From: Rhodospirillum sp. UBA1311
Lineage (GTDB): Bacteria > Pseudomonadota > Alphaproteobacteria > Rhodospirillales > Rhodospirillaceae
Direction: 5' to 3'
Assembly (NCBI GenBank): GCA_002307145.1
Contig: DBTR01000088.1
Coordinates: forward strand, 29,396 to 68,286
DNA: 38,891 bases
The notes beneath the pieces are model-generated. The model saw nothing but the letters and a program-made list of their open reading frames with translations. It ran no database searches and was not told where the DNA came from. Position 1 is the first letter of the stretch, and every line of letters begins with the position of its first letter. Below, one piece after another: positions 1 through 7,810 of the stretch. The position numbers and the translations under genes are program-made.

Positions 1-249
1 CTGGAACACCATGGCGATGTCGCGCATCCCGGGTTCACGCGCGTTGACCGCGTCGCCGTCGATCCGCACCGTGCCTCCGGTGACCGATTCCAGCCCCGCG
101 ATCATCCGGAGCAGCGACGACTTGCCGCAGCCGGATGGGCCGACGATGACGATGAATTCGCCGTCGGCGACGTCGAGGGAGACGCCATCGACCGCGGGCG
201 GGTTGCCGTCGTAGCGCTTGATCAGGTGTTCGAGGGTAAGCGTCGCCAT
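1..249 (-). CDS. ugpC: UgpC, ATPase of the glycerol-3-phosphate ABC importer (partial)
   Basis: Only the first 83 residues are present; the gene runs off the left edge. The protein starts MATLTLEHLIKRYDG and has a Walker A motif GPSGCGKSS at residues 37-45. It stops just after the Q-loop sequence AMVFQ, so the signature, Walker B and regulatory C-terminal domain are missing. It would hydrolyse ATP at the inner membrane to drive uptake of sn-glycerol-3-phosphate or glycerophosphodiesters. The gene begins 11 nt after the ugpE stop and is last of the visible ugpB-A-E-C order. The UgpC name rests on that context, because the N-terminal part alone would also fit MalK or other sugar-import ATPases. 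Confidence 0.88.
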   Translation of the reverse strand, partial: MATLTLEHLIKRYDGNPPAVDGVSLDVADGEFIVIVGPSGCGKSSLLRMIAGLESVTGGTVRIDGDAVNAREPGMRDIAMVFQ

Positions 250-260
250 GGGATCGTTCC

Positions 261-1109
261 TTATTTGTCGCCGCCGACCAGGCCTTTGACGAACAGCCGC
301 TGCATCGCCAGCACCACCAGCACCGGCGGCAGCATGCCGAGCAGCGCGGTGGCCATGACGATGTTCCAGATCGGCTCGGCGTCGGGCACCGCGACCATGC
401 GTTGGATGCCCATCACCACGGTGTAGTGGCTCTCGCCGGTGGTCGCGACCAGGGGCCAGAGGTACTGGTTCCAGCCGTAGATGAAGAGGATCACGAACAT
501 CGCCGCGATGTTCGTGCGCGAGAGCGGCAGCAGGATGTCGACAAAGAACCGCATCGGCCCCGCGCCGTCGATCCGCGCGGCTTCCGCCAATTCGGGCGGC
601 ACCGAGAGAAAGAACTGGCGGAACAGGAAGGTTGCCGTCGCCGAGGCGATCAGGGGCAGCGCCAGCCCGGCGGTGGAATCGAGCAGGCCGAAGTCGGCGA
701 CCACCTTGAACGTCGGCACGATCCGCACCTCGACCGGCAGCATCAGGGTCATGAAGATCATCCAGAACATCAGCTTCCGCAGCGGGAAGCGGAAGTAGAC
801 GATGGCGAAGGCGGAGAGCAGCGAAATCGCGATCTTGCCGATGCTGATGGCGAGCGCCATCCACAAGCTGTTGAGCATCATCAGGCCGACCGGCGGCACG
901 CCGCCTGAGCGCAGGCCGTCGACCAGCACGGTGCGGGCATTGGCATAGAACTGGCTGCCGGGGACAAGCCCCAGTTCGCCGTTCATCATGTCGCCGCCGC
1001 TCATCGACGCGGCGACGAAGGCGAGCCACACCGGCAGAAGCACGACGCCCGCGCCCGCGAGCAGGACGAGGTGGCGGAGAAGGGCGAGGAACGGGCGAGT
1101 CTCGACCAT
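261..1109 (-). CDS. ugpE: UgpE, permease of the glycerol-3-phosphate ABC importer
   Basis: This 282-residue inner-membrane protein has about six hydrophobic helices. It carries the ABC permease coupling motif EAARIDGAGPMRFFVDILLP near residue 175, the EAA loop that docks onto the ATPase. Length and motif fit the MalG/UgpE family. The ATG overlaps the ugpA stop by one base, so translation is probably coupled. With UgpA it forms the channel for sn-glycerol-3-phosphate delivered by UgpB. The substrate call is inferred mainly from the strong UgpB match two genes upstream. Confidence 0.92.
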   Translation of the reverse strand: MVETRPFLALLRHLVLLAGAGVVLLPVWLAFVAASMSGGDMMNGELGLVPGSQFYANARTVLVDGLRSGGVPPVGLMMLNSLWMALAISIGKIAISLLSAFAIVYFRFPLRKLMFWMIFMTLMLPVEVRIVPTFKVVADFGLLDSTAGLALPLIASATATFLFRQFFLSVPPELAEAARIDGAGPMRFFVDILLPLSRTNIAAMFVILFIYGWNQYLWPLVATTGESHYTVVMGIQRMVAVPDAEPIWNIVMATALLGMLPPVLVVLAMQRLFVKGLVGGDK

Positions 1110-1990
1110 CAGCGCGCGCCTTTCCGGTCGAGGAAGTGGAACTGCAAGGCGGTGAGCCCGCCCACCAGCGCCATCAGGATCACCGACTGCGCCGCCGAAC
1201 CGCCGAGGTCGAGCCCGACGAAGCCGTCGTTGAACACCTTGAACACCAGGGTTTCGGTGGCCGAATTCGGACCGCCACGGGTGGTCGCGTGGATCACCGC
1301 GAAGGTCTCGAAGAAGGCATAGACGAGGTTGACGACGAGGAGGAAGAACGTCGTCGGGCCGAGGAGCGGCAGGACGATGGTGAAGAACCGCCGCCCCGGG
1401 CCCGCGCCGTCGATCGCGGCGGCCTCAATCACCGCGCGCGGGATGGTCTGCAACCCGGCGAGGAAGAACACGAAGTTGTAGCTGATCTGCTTCCACGCCG
1501 CCGCGACGACGATCAGCACGAACGCCTGGGTGCCGTCGAGCGCCGGGTTCCAGACCACGCCGAGGCGGTTGAGGCCGCGCCCGACGACGCCGATGCTGGG
1601 ATTGAAGATCAGGAACCAGAGCACCCCCGCGAGCGCCGGAGCGACCGCGTAGGGCCAGATCAGCAGCGTCTTGTAGACCCCGGAGCCGCGTCCGACGCCG
1701 TCCGCCATCGTCGCGAGGACGAGCGCCGTGGCCATCGCCCCCGCCGTCACCACCACCGCGAGGACGCAGCTGCGGATCACGGTGTCGAGATAGCGTGGGT
1801 CTTCGAGCACGTCGACGTAGTTGGCGAGGCCGATGAACTCGGTCGCGAGGCCGAAGGGATCTTCGCGCAGCAACGACTGGAACACCGCCATCGCGGCGGG
1901 CCAGATGAAGAACGCGAGGGTGACGGCGATCTGCGGCGCGATCAGCAGGTAGGGCAGGCTGCGGTTCTTGAATACGGCGGAAGCGTTCAA
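1109..1990 (-). CDS. ugpA: UgpA, permease of the glycerol-3-phosphate ABC importer
   Basis: A 293-residue membrane protein with about six helices and the EAA-loop sequence EAAAIDGAGPGRRFFTIVLP, the MalF/UgpA type of ABC permease. It pairs with UgpE. The start is a TTG (MNASAVFKNRSLPYLL): a GAGG ribosome site lies about 7 nt upstream and no in-frame ATG exists nearby. It follows ugpB after a 99-nt gap that holds a terminator-like hairpin, so its expression is probably lower than that of ugpB. A gene this length with an intact N-terminal helix looks complete. Confidence 0.92.
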   Translation of the reverse strand: MNASAVFKNRSLPYLLIAPQIAVTLAFFIWPAAMAVFQSLLREDPFGLATEFIGLANYVDVLEDPRYLDTVIRSCVLAVVVTAGAMATALVLATMADGVGRGSGVYKTLLIWPYAVAPALAGVLWFLIFNPSIGVVGRGLNRLGVVWNPALDGTQAFVLIVVAAAWKQISYNFVFFLAGLQTIPRAVIEAAAIDGAGPGRRFFTIVLPLLGPTTFFLLVVNLVYAFFETFAVIHATTRGGPNSATETLVFKVFNDGFVGLDLGGSAAQSVILMALVGGLTALQFHFLDRKGAR

Positions 1991-2014
1991 CGCGCATCCT
2001 CTCGGGCTTGTTCG

Positions 2015-2056
2015 AAAAAGGCGGCCGCCGTCGCCAGAGGGGGGTGCGACGGCGGC
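2015..2056 (-). terminator. Hairpin with U-tract between ugpB and ugpA
   Basis: Perfect 11-bp inverted repeat GCCGCCGTCGC (2024-2034) and GCGACGGCGGC (2046-2056) with an 11-nt loop. Read on the minus strand, the stem is followed by CGCC and then five T (2019-2015). This is the form of an intrinsic terminator, placed after ugpB and before ugpA. Since ugpA-E-C have no obvious promoter of their own, it probably acts as a partial terminator or 3' stabiliser that raises ugpB transcript relative to the permeases. Confidence 0.7.
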
Positions 2057-2089
2057 GTTCAGGGCATCTCCGCAGGTGGGGAGGTCGGA

Positions 2090-3406
2090 TCAGCCCTGAT
2101 TGGCCTTTTCGAAGCTGCGCAGGAGCTTGTCGGCACGCTCGACGGCGGAATCGAGCGCGGTCTTGGCGTCGGCCTTGCCCGCGAACACCGATTCGAGCTC
2201 GCCTTCGATGATGTCGCGGATCTGCGCGAAGTTGCCGAACCGCAGGCCCTTGGAGTTGGCGGTCGGGGCCTTGTTGGTGATTTCCTTGATCGAGACGTCG
2301 GTGCCGGGGTTCTTGTCGTAGAAGCCTTGGCGGCGGGTGAGTTCGTAGGCCGCCTTGGTGATCGGCAGGTAGCCGGAGAACTGGTGCCAGTCGGCCTGGA
2401 CCTCGGGCGAGGAGAGGTAGTTGAAGAACTTCGCCACGCCTTCGTATTCCGCCGTCGGGCGGCCGTTCAGCACCCAGAGCGACGCGCCGCCGATGATCGA
2501 GTTCTGCGGCTCCTTGGTCACGTCGGGCGCGTAGGGCATCGGCGCGACGCCGAAGTCGAACTTCACGTTGGCCTTGATCCCGGCGTAGGCGGCGGAGGTG
2601 TTCATGTACATGCCGCATTCGCCGCTATAGAACTTCGGCGCGGCGTCGGAGGCGCGCCCGCCGTAGTCGAAGATCTTCGACTTCTGCCAGGTTGCGAGGT
2701 CGGCGATGTGCTTGACGTGCGCCGGGCTGTTGATCGTGAGCTTGGTGTCGAGGCCTGCGATGCCGTTTTCCTTGGTGCCGATCGGAAGGTTGTTCCAGGC
2801 GCTGAAGTTCTCGATCTGCACCCACGACGGCCAACCGGTGGTGAAGCCGCAAGCCGTGCCCGCCTTTTGCAGCGCCTTCGCGGCGGTTTCCATCTCGGGC
2901 CAGGTCTTCGGCGGCTGGTCGGGGTTGAGCCCGGCCTTCTTGAACGCGTCCTTGTTGACGTACATCACCGGCGTCGAGCTGTTGAACGGCAGCGACAGCA
3001 TGTTGCCCTTGGAATCGGTGTAGTAGCCGGTGACGGCGGGCAGGTACGCCTTCGGATCGAACGGCTGCTTGGTGTCGGCCATCAGCTTGTAGACCGGATA
3101 GACCGCGCCCTTGGCGGCCATCATCGTCGCGGTGCCGACTTCGAACACCTGGACGATCGCCGGAGCCTGGTGCGCGCGGAACGCGGCGATCGCGCCGGTC
3201 ATGGTCTCGGGGTAGGTGCCCTTGTAGACCGGCACGACCTTATAGTCGGACTGCTGCTTGTTGAAGCCGTCGGCGATGGAGTTGAGTTTTTCGCCCAACT
3301 CGCCGCCCATCGCGTGCCACCACTGGATTTCGGTGGCGGCAAGGGCGGGGGCTGAGAAGCAGGCGCTCCCCAGCAGTACGGCGGCAAAGGTCTTGAGCAG
3401 TTTCAT
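2090..3406 (-). CDS. ugpB: UgpB, periplasmic sn-glycerol-3-phosphate-binding protein
   Basis: A 438-residue exported solute-binding protein with the signal peptide MKLLKTFAAVLLGSACFSAPALA and mature start near ATEIQWWHAM. It follows the E. coli UgpB sequence closely through the body: YKVVPVYKGTYPE, FEVGTATMMAAKGA, PFNSSTPVMYVNKDAFKKAG, IIGGASLWVLNGR, GYLPITKAAYELTRRQGFY and the C-terminal VERADKLLRSFEKA. It captures sn-glycerol-3-phosphate and possibly glycerophosphodiesters for UgpAEC. The ATG has AAGGAG about 8 nt upstream. It is first in the operon, and a 19-nt element shared with pstS lies 99-117 nt upstream, which suggests phosphate-starvation control. Confidence 0.95.
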   Translation of the reverse strand: MKLLKTFAAVLLGSACFSAPALAATEIQWWHAMGGELGEKLNSIADGFNKQQSDYKVVPVYKGTYPETMTGAIAAFRAHQAPAIVQVFEVGTATMMAAKGAVYPVYKLMADTKQPFDPKAYLPAVTGYYTDSKGNMLSLPFNSSTPVMYVNKDAFKKAGLNPDQPPKTWPEMETAAKALQKAGTACGFTTGWPSWVQIENFSAWNNLPIGTKENGIAGLDTKLTINSPAHVKHIADLATWQKSKIFDYGGRASDAAPKFYSGECGMYMNTSAAYAGIKANVKFDFGVAPMPYAPDVTKEPQNSIIGGASLWVLNGRPTAEYEGVAKFFNYLSSPEVQADWHQFSGYLPITKAAYELTRRQGFYDKNPGTDVSIKEITNKAPTANSKGLRFGNFAQIRDIIEGELESVFAGKADAKTALDSAVERADKLLRSFEKANQG

Positions 3407-3504
3407 CGACCGGCTCCTTGATCGCGGACATGGCGAGGCGAAGGGGGGCGGAGGCTCCCGCTCGCGATCCGCCGACGTTAGGCCGGGATCGAAGACGGTA
3501 TCGG

Positions 3505-3523
3505 GACGGTTCGATGAACTCTG
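3505..3523. promoter_or_regulatory. Candidate PhoB-type element upstream of ugpB
   Basis: The plus-strand sequence GACGGTTCGATGAACTCTG differs at only two of 19 positions from 35355-35373 upstream of pstS. It contains the dyad GTTC-N3-GAAC. In the direction of ugpB, half-sites TTCAC, TTCAT and GTCCC recur every 11 bp, the period of known PhoB boxes (consensus CTGTCAT repeated at 11 bp). The half-site match is imperfect. The element lies about 100-117 nt before the ugpB ATG. That it binds PhoB is inferred. Confidence 0.55.
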
Positions 3524-3538
3524 TGTGAATGCAGGGCG

Positions 3539-4135
3539 TTACGGCGTCGGGCAGGCGCCACCCCGGTCGAAGCGGGCGACCTCGGCGGCGATGGTCGTCG
3601 CGACCGCCGCCGCCGCCGCGCCGAGGGCCTCGCTCGCGGCGTCGGGGGTGAAGCTCGCCATGCCGCGTTGCTCGGCGCTGCGGCAGGTGAGCGCGCGGCC
3701 GTCGGGCAGGCGGCGCAGGGTCCAGCTCGCCGCCACGGTCGCGCCCTGCGGCCGTGCGTCGAGGCGCTCGAAGCGCACCGCGAGGCGATACTGCGGCAGG
3801 TTCGAAGCGCCTGCGGGCACTGGCGCGGCGTAGACGTCGGTGGCGCGCGCCTCGCGCCAGAGGGCGTCGGCGAGGACGCCGCGCAGTTGCTCGGCGAGGT
3901 CGCCCGACCAGCGCTCGCCCTGCTGCACGGCGAGGCGGCCGGCGGCGTCGGTGAGGACCAGTTCGTTGCGGTCGACGCTCGCGGGCACCAGCACCGGCAG
4001 GACTTCGACCAGCCGTTCCGCACCGCCGCCGGTGGCGGGTGCCTGGGTGGATTGCAGCGTGTGGTATCGGGTCACCGGCGAGGTGCCGCATCCGGCGAGG
4101 GCGAGAACCATGAGGGCGGGCCAGAGGCGGATCAT
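3539..4135 (-). CDS. pqiC: PqiC-family outer-membrane lipoprotein
   Basis: A 198-residue lipoprotein: the N-terminus MIRLWPALMVLALAGCGTSPVTRYHTL has a lipobox LAGC, so Cys16 would be lipidated. The rest fits the ABC-type transport auxiliary (DUF330/PqiC) family, with PVLVPASVDRNELVL and a C-terminal segment rich in Ala. PqiC anchors the PqiB tunnel at the outer membrane. Its ATG overlaps the pqiB stop by 4 nt, so it is the last gene of the pqiA-pqiA-pqiB-pqiC set. The 132 nt after it hold the ugp promoter region rather than a clear terminator. Confidence 0.87.
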   Translation of the reverse strand: MIRLWPALMVLALAGCGTSPVTRYHTLQSTQAPATGGGAERLVEVLPVLVPASVDRNELVLTDAAGRLAVQQGERWSGDLAEQLRGVLADALWREARATDVYAAPVPAGASNLPQYRLAVRFERLDARPQGATVAASWTLRRLPDGRALTCRSAEQRGMASFTPDAASEALGAAAAAVATTIAAEVARFDRGGACPTP

Positions 4136-5724
4136 TTGTCGGAGCTCCTTCCGCGAATCAGCATTTCCGGGTTGCGGTCGAGACCGTCGGCGAGGGATTT
4201 CAGCGCACGCGCGGCATCGGTCATGGCGCGCAGCGCGGCGCGGGTGTCCTGCTGCGTCGGCGAGTCGCCCGAGAGCGTCTGGCTGATCGCGCGCAGGCTG
4301 TCCTTCAGTTCGGGCATCACCTCGCCCTTGGTGTCGGCCATCATTCCGTCGAGGCGCTTCAGGGTCTTGTTGAGGGTGACGAGGGTGTCGCGCGCCTCCT
4401 TGCCGATATCGTCGAACGGCACGCCCTCGATCTTCTTGAGGATGCTGCGCACCTGGGTCTGGATTTCGATCATCTCCGCGTCGACGGTGGGGAGCTGCAC
4501 CGCGCCGCCGTCGACCATCGTTACCTTCGCCGGTTCGGCGTCGGGGAAGAAGTCGAGCGCGACGTACATCTGGCCGGTGAGCAGGTTGCCGGGCCGGAGC
4601 TGGGCGCGCAGGCCGCGCTTGACCAGGGCGGCGGCGCGCTGCTGGGTGGTGCCGCTGCCGCCGTCCACCGCCTCGCCGAGGCGCTCGGGGTAGATCACCG
4701 CCGTCACCGGGGCGAGATAGGTGTCGGTCTTGGCATCGTGGGTGAGGTGGATCGACCGCACCGACCCGATGGTGACGCCGTGGAAGTCGATCGGCGCACC
4801 GACGGAGAGTCCGCGCACGGTGTTGCGGAAGCTGAACACCACGGTCTGCGGCGGGCCGTCGGGGGTCTTGACCGCCGTGGTGCGGTCGGGCGCAAGGCTG
4901 AAGTCCGCGCCTTCCGGCGCGGGGCTCGAAACGTCGCTGCCGGGGAGCGGCTCGAACGCGATGCCGCCGAGGAGGATCGTCGCCAGCGACTGGGTCTGGA
5001 GCTTGAGGCCGCCCGCGTCGAAGCTGAGGTCGATGCCGCTCGCGTGCCAGAACCGGGTTTCCGGCGTGATGAAGCGGTCGTAGGGGGCGCGCACGAAGAT
5101 GCCGACGGTGATGCTCTGGCCGTCGTTGTCGAGCGAGAACTGTTCGAGGTGGCCGACCTGGATGCGGCGGAAGTAGACCGGTGCGCCGACGTCGAGGGAA
5201 CCGATGTCGTCGGCATGCAGCACATAGCGCTTGCCCGGCTCGTCCGAGGTCACCACCGGTGGCGATTCGAGGCCGACGAAGTGCTTCTGCGTCTCTCCCG
5301 AGCGCCCGCCGTCGACGCCGATGTAGGCGCCCGAGAGCAGGGTGCCGAGGCCGGTCACGGTCGCGCCCGCGAGTCTCGGGCGGACCACCCAGAAGCGGCT
5401 GTCGGTGGCGGCGAAATCCTCGGCGGTATGGTCGAGGGCGACGATCACCACCGCCTTGCTGCGGTCGGCGTTGAGGTGGACCTCGGTGACGTCGCCGATG
5501 TCGACGTTCTTGTACTTCACCTTGGTCTTGCCCGGGGTGATCCCCTCGGCGGAGGCGAACTCCACCGCGATCGTCGGCCCGGCGCTGCGGATCTGGCGCA
5601 CCATCAGGGTGCCGCCGATCAGCGCGGCCACCAGCGGCACCAGCCAGATCAGGGACGGCACCCAGCGTGGCGCGCGGCTTACCCGGGCGTCGGGAATCTG
5701 GCGCGGCAAGTCGGGATCGGTCAT
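4132..5724 (-). CDS. pqiB: PqiB, MCE-domain lipid-transport protein
   Basis: A 530-residue protein close to the E. coli PqiB length. One N-terminal membrane helix (about residues 22-44, WVPSLIWLVPLVAALIGGTL) is followed by three MCE domains, roughly 48-138, 160-225 and 290-400. A C-terminal helical segment follows (about 415-515, IEIQTQVRSILKKIEG onward), which in family members forms a needle-like channel. It is thought to span the periplasm as a hexamer and carry phospholipids between membranes with PqiA and PqiC. Start and stop each overlap the neighbouring genes by 4 nt, indicating a tightly coupled operon. Confidence 0.93.
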   Translation of the reverse strand: MTDPDLPRQIPDARVSRAPRWVPSLIWLVPLVAALIGGTLMVRQIRSAGPTIAVEFASAEGITPGKTKVKYKNVDIGDVTEVHLNADRSKAVVIVALDHTAEDFAATDSRFWVVRPRLAGATVTGLGTLLSGAYIGVDGGRSGETQKHFVGLESPPVVTSDEPGKRYVLHADDIGSLDVGAPVYFRRIQVGHLEQFSLDNDGQSITVGIFVRAPYDRFITPETRFWHASGIDLSFDAGGLKLQTQSLATILLGGIAFEPLPGSDVSSPAPEGADFSLAPDRTTAVKTPDGPPQTVVFSFRNTVRGLSVGAPIDFHGVTIGSVRSIHLTHDAKTDTYLAPVTAVIYPERLGEAVDGGSGTTQQRAAALVKRGLRAQLRPGNLLTGQMYVALDFFPDAEPAKVTMVDGGAVQLPTVDAEMIEIQTQVRSILKKIEGVPFDDIGKEARDTLVTLNKTLKRLDGMMADTKGEVMPELKDSLRAISQTLSGDSPTQQDTRAALRAMTDAARALKSLADGLDRNPEMLIRGRSSDK

Positions 5725-6341
5725 GATTTTTTCTCCGAACGATCCCAGATCAAACGTGGGTCGAAGGTGTGGGCGGCGATCATCGTCAGCACCACCACCG
5801 CGCCGAAGGCGGCGGCGCCGGGGCCTGCGTCGATCGTCGCGAGACTGCGGAAGCGCACCATGCCGACGGTCATGGTGATGACGAAGATGTCGAGCATCGA
5901 CCAGCGGCCGACGAATTCGATCACCCGGAACATCAGCGCGCGCTGGCGCAGGCCCCGGTCGACGCCGTATTGCGCCGCGACCAGCAGCAGCACCATGCAG
6001 AGGATTTTCGCCAGGGGGATGAAGATGCTCACCGCGAAGATCAGGATCGCGAGGTCGGGGGAGCCGGATTTCCAGAAATAGACGATGCCGCTCATGATCG
6101 TGTCGCGCGAGGTGTTGAACAGGGTGTAGGTGACCATCACCGGCAGGAGGTTGGCCGGAACATAGAGGATCGCGGCGGCGATCAAAAGCGCCCAGGTGCG
6201 CTTGATGCTGTCGACCTTGCGCACGTGCAGGGCCGCGCCGCAGCGCGGGCAGTGCGGATCGGGCCGGTCGCCCGGGTCGCAGACCAGGCCGCAGGTTTCG
6301 CAGAGGATCAGGCCTTCGGCGCGGGCGGTGGGCAGGGTCAT
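5721..6341 (-). CDS. pqiA: PqiA domain protein, second half (membrane partner of PqiB)
   Basis: A 206-residue protein starting MTLPTARAEGLILCETC. Two CxxC pairs at the N-terminus (CETC and CPRC) form a zinc-ribbon-like head. About four membrane helices follow, starting at TWALLIAAAILYVPANLLP, the usual single PqiA domain. In E. coli one polypeptide carries two such domains; here the second is its own gene. The ATG overlaps the stop of the first-half gene by 4 nt. The reading frame stays open further upstream, but the RNA context and domain edge favour this start. It likely supplies lipid to, or takes lipid from, the PqiB channel. Confidence 0.88.
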   Translation of the reverse strand: MTLPTARAEGLILCETCGLVCDPGDRPDPHCPRCGAALHVRKVDSIKRTWALLIAAAILYVPANLLPVMVTYTLFNTSRDTIMSGIVYFWKSGSPDLAILIFAVSIFIPLAKILCMVLLLVAAQYGVDRGLRQRALMFRVIEFVGRWSMLDIFVITMTVGMVRFRSLATIDAGPGAAAFGAVVVLTMIAAHTFDPRLIWDRSEKKS

Positions 6342-6976
6342 GGGTCCGCCTCGGGCAGCGGGCGCAGCGCCCACAGCGCCTTCAGGTCGTAGGAGATGAT
6401 CACGGTGAGGAGAATGGTGAGCGCGGCGAAGGCGAACAGCGCCACCCCCGGCACCACCTGTGCGGTGTGGGAGATCTTGACCAGGGCGACGACGATGCCG
6501 AGCATGAACACCTCGGTCATCCCCCAGGGCCGCACCATCTGGATGCCGCGCAACAGCGCCGCGACGAGGGGCGACCCGGGTTTGCGCCGGATCAGCACCA
6601 GCAGCACGGTGAACGCCGCCAGTTCGGCCACCGGGAAGCCGATGGTGGTGGCGAAGGCGAGCATTGCGGTGAGCGCCCGGCCCTCCTGCCAAAGGATGCC
6701 GATGCTGCCGATCAGCGAGGCGGAATGGGTGATGCCCCCGGCGCTGAGGCGCACCACCGGCGAGACATTGGCGATGACGAGGGTGATCGCTGCCGCGATC
6801 ACCAGCGCGAGAAGGTGGTCGGGATCGAGTCGGATGCTTTCGCGATAGAGCGGCGCGTTGCACCGCGCGCACCGCGCCCGCTCACCCGGGCCGAGCGTCG
6901 GTCGCCGATACAGGGCATCGCAATGGGGGCAGGCGATCAAGGCAGGCAGCGGCTTCGGCATTCGATTGTCTCGCAT
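6338..6976 (-). CDS. pqiA: PqiA domain protein, first half
   Basis: A 212-residue protein starting MRDNRMPKPLPALIACPHC. The N-terminal zinc ribbon has CPHC and CARC pairs, and four hydrophobic helices follow (LLALVIAAAITLVIANVSP, then SLIGSIGILW onward). The PqiA-typical glycine/proline turn PWGMTEVFMLGIVVALVK is present. AAAGGG about 8 nt upstream supports the ATG at 6976; a second ATG at 6961 would shorten it by five residues. It is first in the pqi operon and lies back to back with queC. Together the two halves equal the usual two-domain PqiA. Confidence 0.88.
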   Translation of the reverse strand: MRDNRMPKPLPALIACPHCDALYRRPTLGPGERARCARCNAPLYRESIRLDPDHLLALVIAAAITLVIANVSPVVRLSAGGITHSASLIGSIGILWQEGRALTAMLAFATTIGFPVAELAAFTVLLVLIRRKPGSPLVAALLRGIQMVRPWGMTEVFMLGIVVALVKISHTAQVVPGVALFAFAALTILLTVIISYDLKALWALRPLPEADP

Positions 6977-7069
6977 TTGCTTACCCTTTGAGGTGGCCCA
7001 GGACAAGCAATTCGGCAAGGGGGAGTTCCCCGGCCGCAGGCGGTGGTTTCCCCGGTTCGCGCGGGATGA

Positions 7070-7075
7070 TATAGA
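7070..7075 (+). promoter_or_regulatory. Possible -10 element for queCED
   Basis: TATAGA sits 22 nt before the queC ATG. A weak -35 candidate TTTCCC (7047-7052) lies 17 bp upstream. A GGAGG ribosome site (7084-7088) follows. Only 120 nt separate queC from the divergent pqiA, so the promoters of both operons must lie here. No preQ1 riboswitch-like fold is apparent. Confidence 0.3.
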
Positions 7076-7096
7076 GCGCGGACGGAGGTATTTGGC

Positions 7097-7810
7097 ATGA
7101 TCACACCGATGAACGACGAAGGCGCCCTGGTGCTGTTTTCCGGCGGCCAGGATTCCGCCACGTGTCTGGCGTGGGCACTCTCGCGCTTTTCCCGGGTCGA
7201 GACCATCGGATTCGACTATCGCCAGCGCCATCGCATCGAGCTTGAGGTCCGCCAGGAGTTCATCAAGGAGCTCCGCGCGATCTTTCCCGCCTGGTCGGCG
7301 CGCCTCGGCGAGGACCGGGTGCTGGACGCGGGCGCGCTCGCCGCGATCGGCCAGACCGCGATGATCGAGGACGTGGCGATCGAAATGGGCGCGAACGGCC
7401 TGCCCAACACCTTCGTCCCCGGCCGCAATATCCTGTTCCTCACCCTCGCCACGGCGGTCGCCTACCGGCGCGGCCTGCGCCACATCGTCACCGGCGTCTG
7501 CGAGACCGACTACTCGGGCTATCCCGACTGCCGCGACGACACGATCAAGGCGACCCAGGTGGCGCTCAACCTCGGCATGGAAGCGCGCTTCGCCCTGCAC
7601 ACGCCGCTGATGTGGATCGACAAGGCGGGCACCTGGGCGATGGCGATGGAGCATGGCGGTCGCGACCTCGTCAACCTGATCAACCGCGGCACCCACAGCT
7701 GCTACATCGGCGACCACACCACCCGCCACGACTGGGGCTTCGGCTGCGGCGAGTGCCCGGCCTGCGAACTTCGCGCGGGCGGCTGGCGGCGCTGGCTGAA
7801 AGGGGTCTGA
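7097..7810 (+). CDS. queC: QueC, 7-cyano-7-deazaguanine (preQ0) synthase
   Basis: A 237-residue cytoplasmic enzyme that converts 7-carboxy-7-deazaguanine to preQ0 with ATP and ammonia, a step towards the queuosine tRNA base. The ATP pyrophosphatase P-loop is VLFSGGQDSATCLAWAL near the N-terminus. Four cysteines expected for zinc are visible late in the protein, in CYIG and CGECPAC with the final CEL. VPGRNILFLTLA and TGVCETDYSGYPDCR are QueC signatures. The ATG at 7097 has GGAGG 8 nt upstream; a second ATG at 7109 is possible. Its stop overlaps the queE start (TGATG). Confidence 0.96.
   Translation: MITPMNDEGALVLFSGGQDSATCLAWALSRFSRVETIGFDYRQRHRIELEVRQEFIKELRAIFPAWSARLGEDRVLDAGALAAIGQTAMIEDVAIEMGANGLPNTFVPGRNILFLTLATAVAYRRGLRHIVTGVCETDYSGYPDCRDDTIKATQVALNLGMEARFALHTPLMWIDKAGTWAMAMEHGGRDLVNLINRGTHSCYIGDHTTRHDWGFGCGECPACELRAGGWRRWLKGV

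Noticed and set aside
1136..3355. Very long open frame on the plus strand opposite ugpA/ugpB
   Set aside because: Its product is Arg/Glu/Gly/Asp-rich low-complexity sequence with no recognisable domain. It mirrors the codon bias of the real minus-strand genes, as expected in GC-rich DNA.
6977..7096. Possible preQ1 riboswitch before queC
   Set aside because: I could not find the characteristic hairpin plus A-rich tail; only weak G/C complementarity is present.
6977..7729. Upstream extension of the first pqiA half through queC
   Set aside because: The frame is open on the minus strand, but this part is antisense to queC, and a ribosome site and domain edge support the start at 6976.
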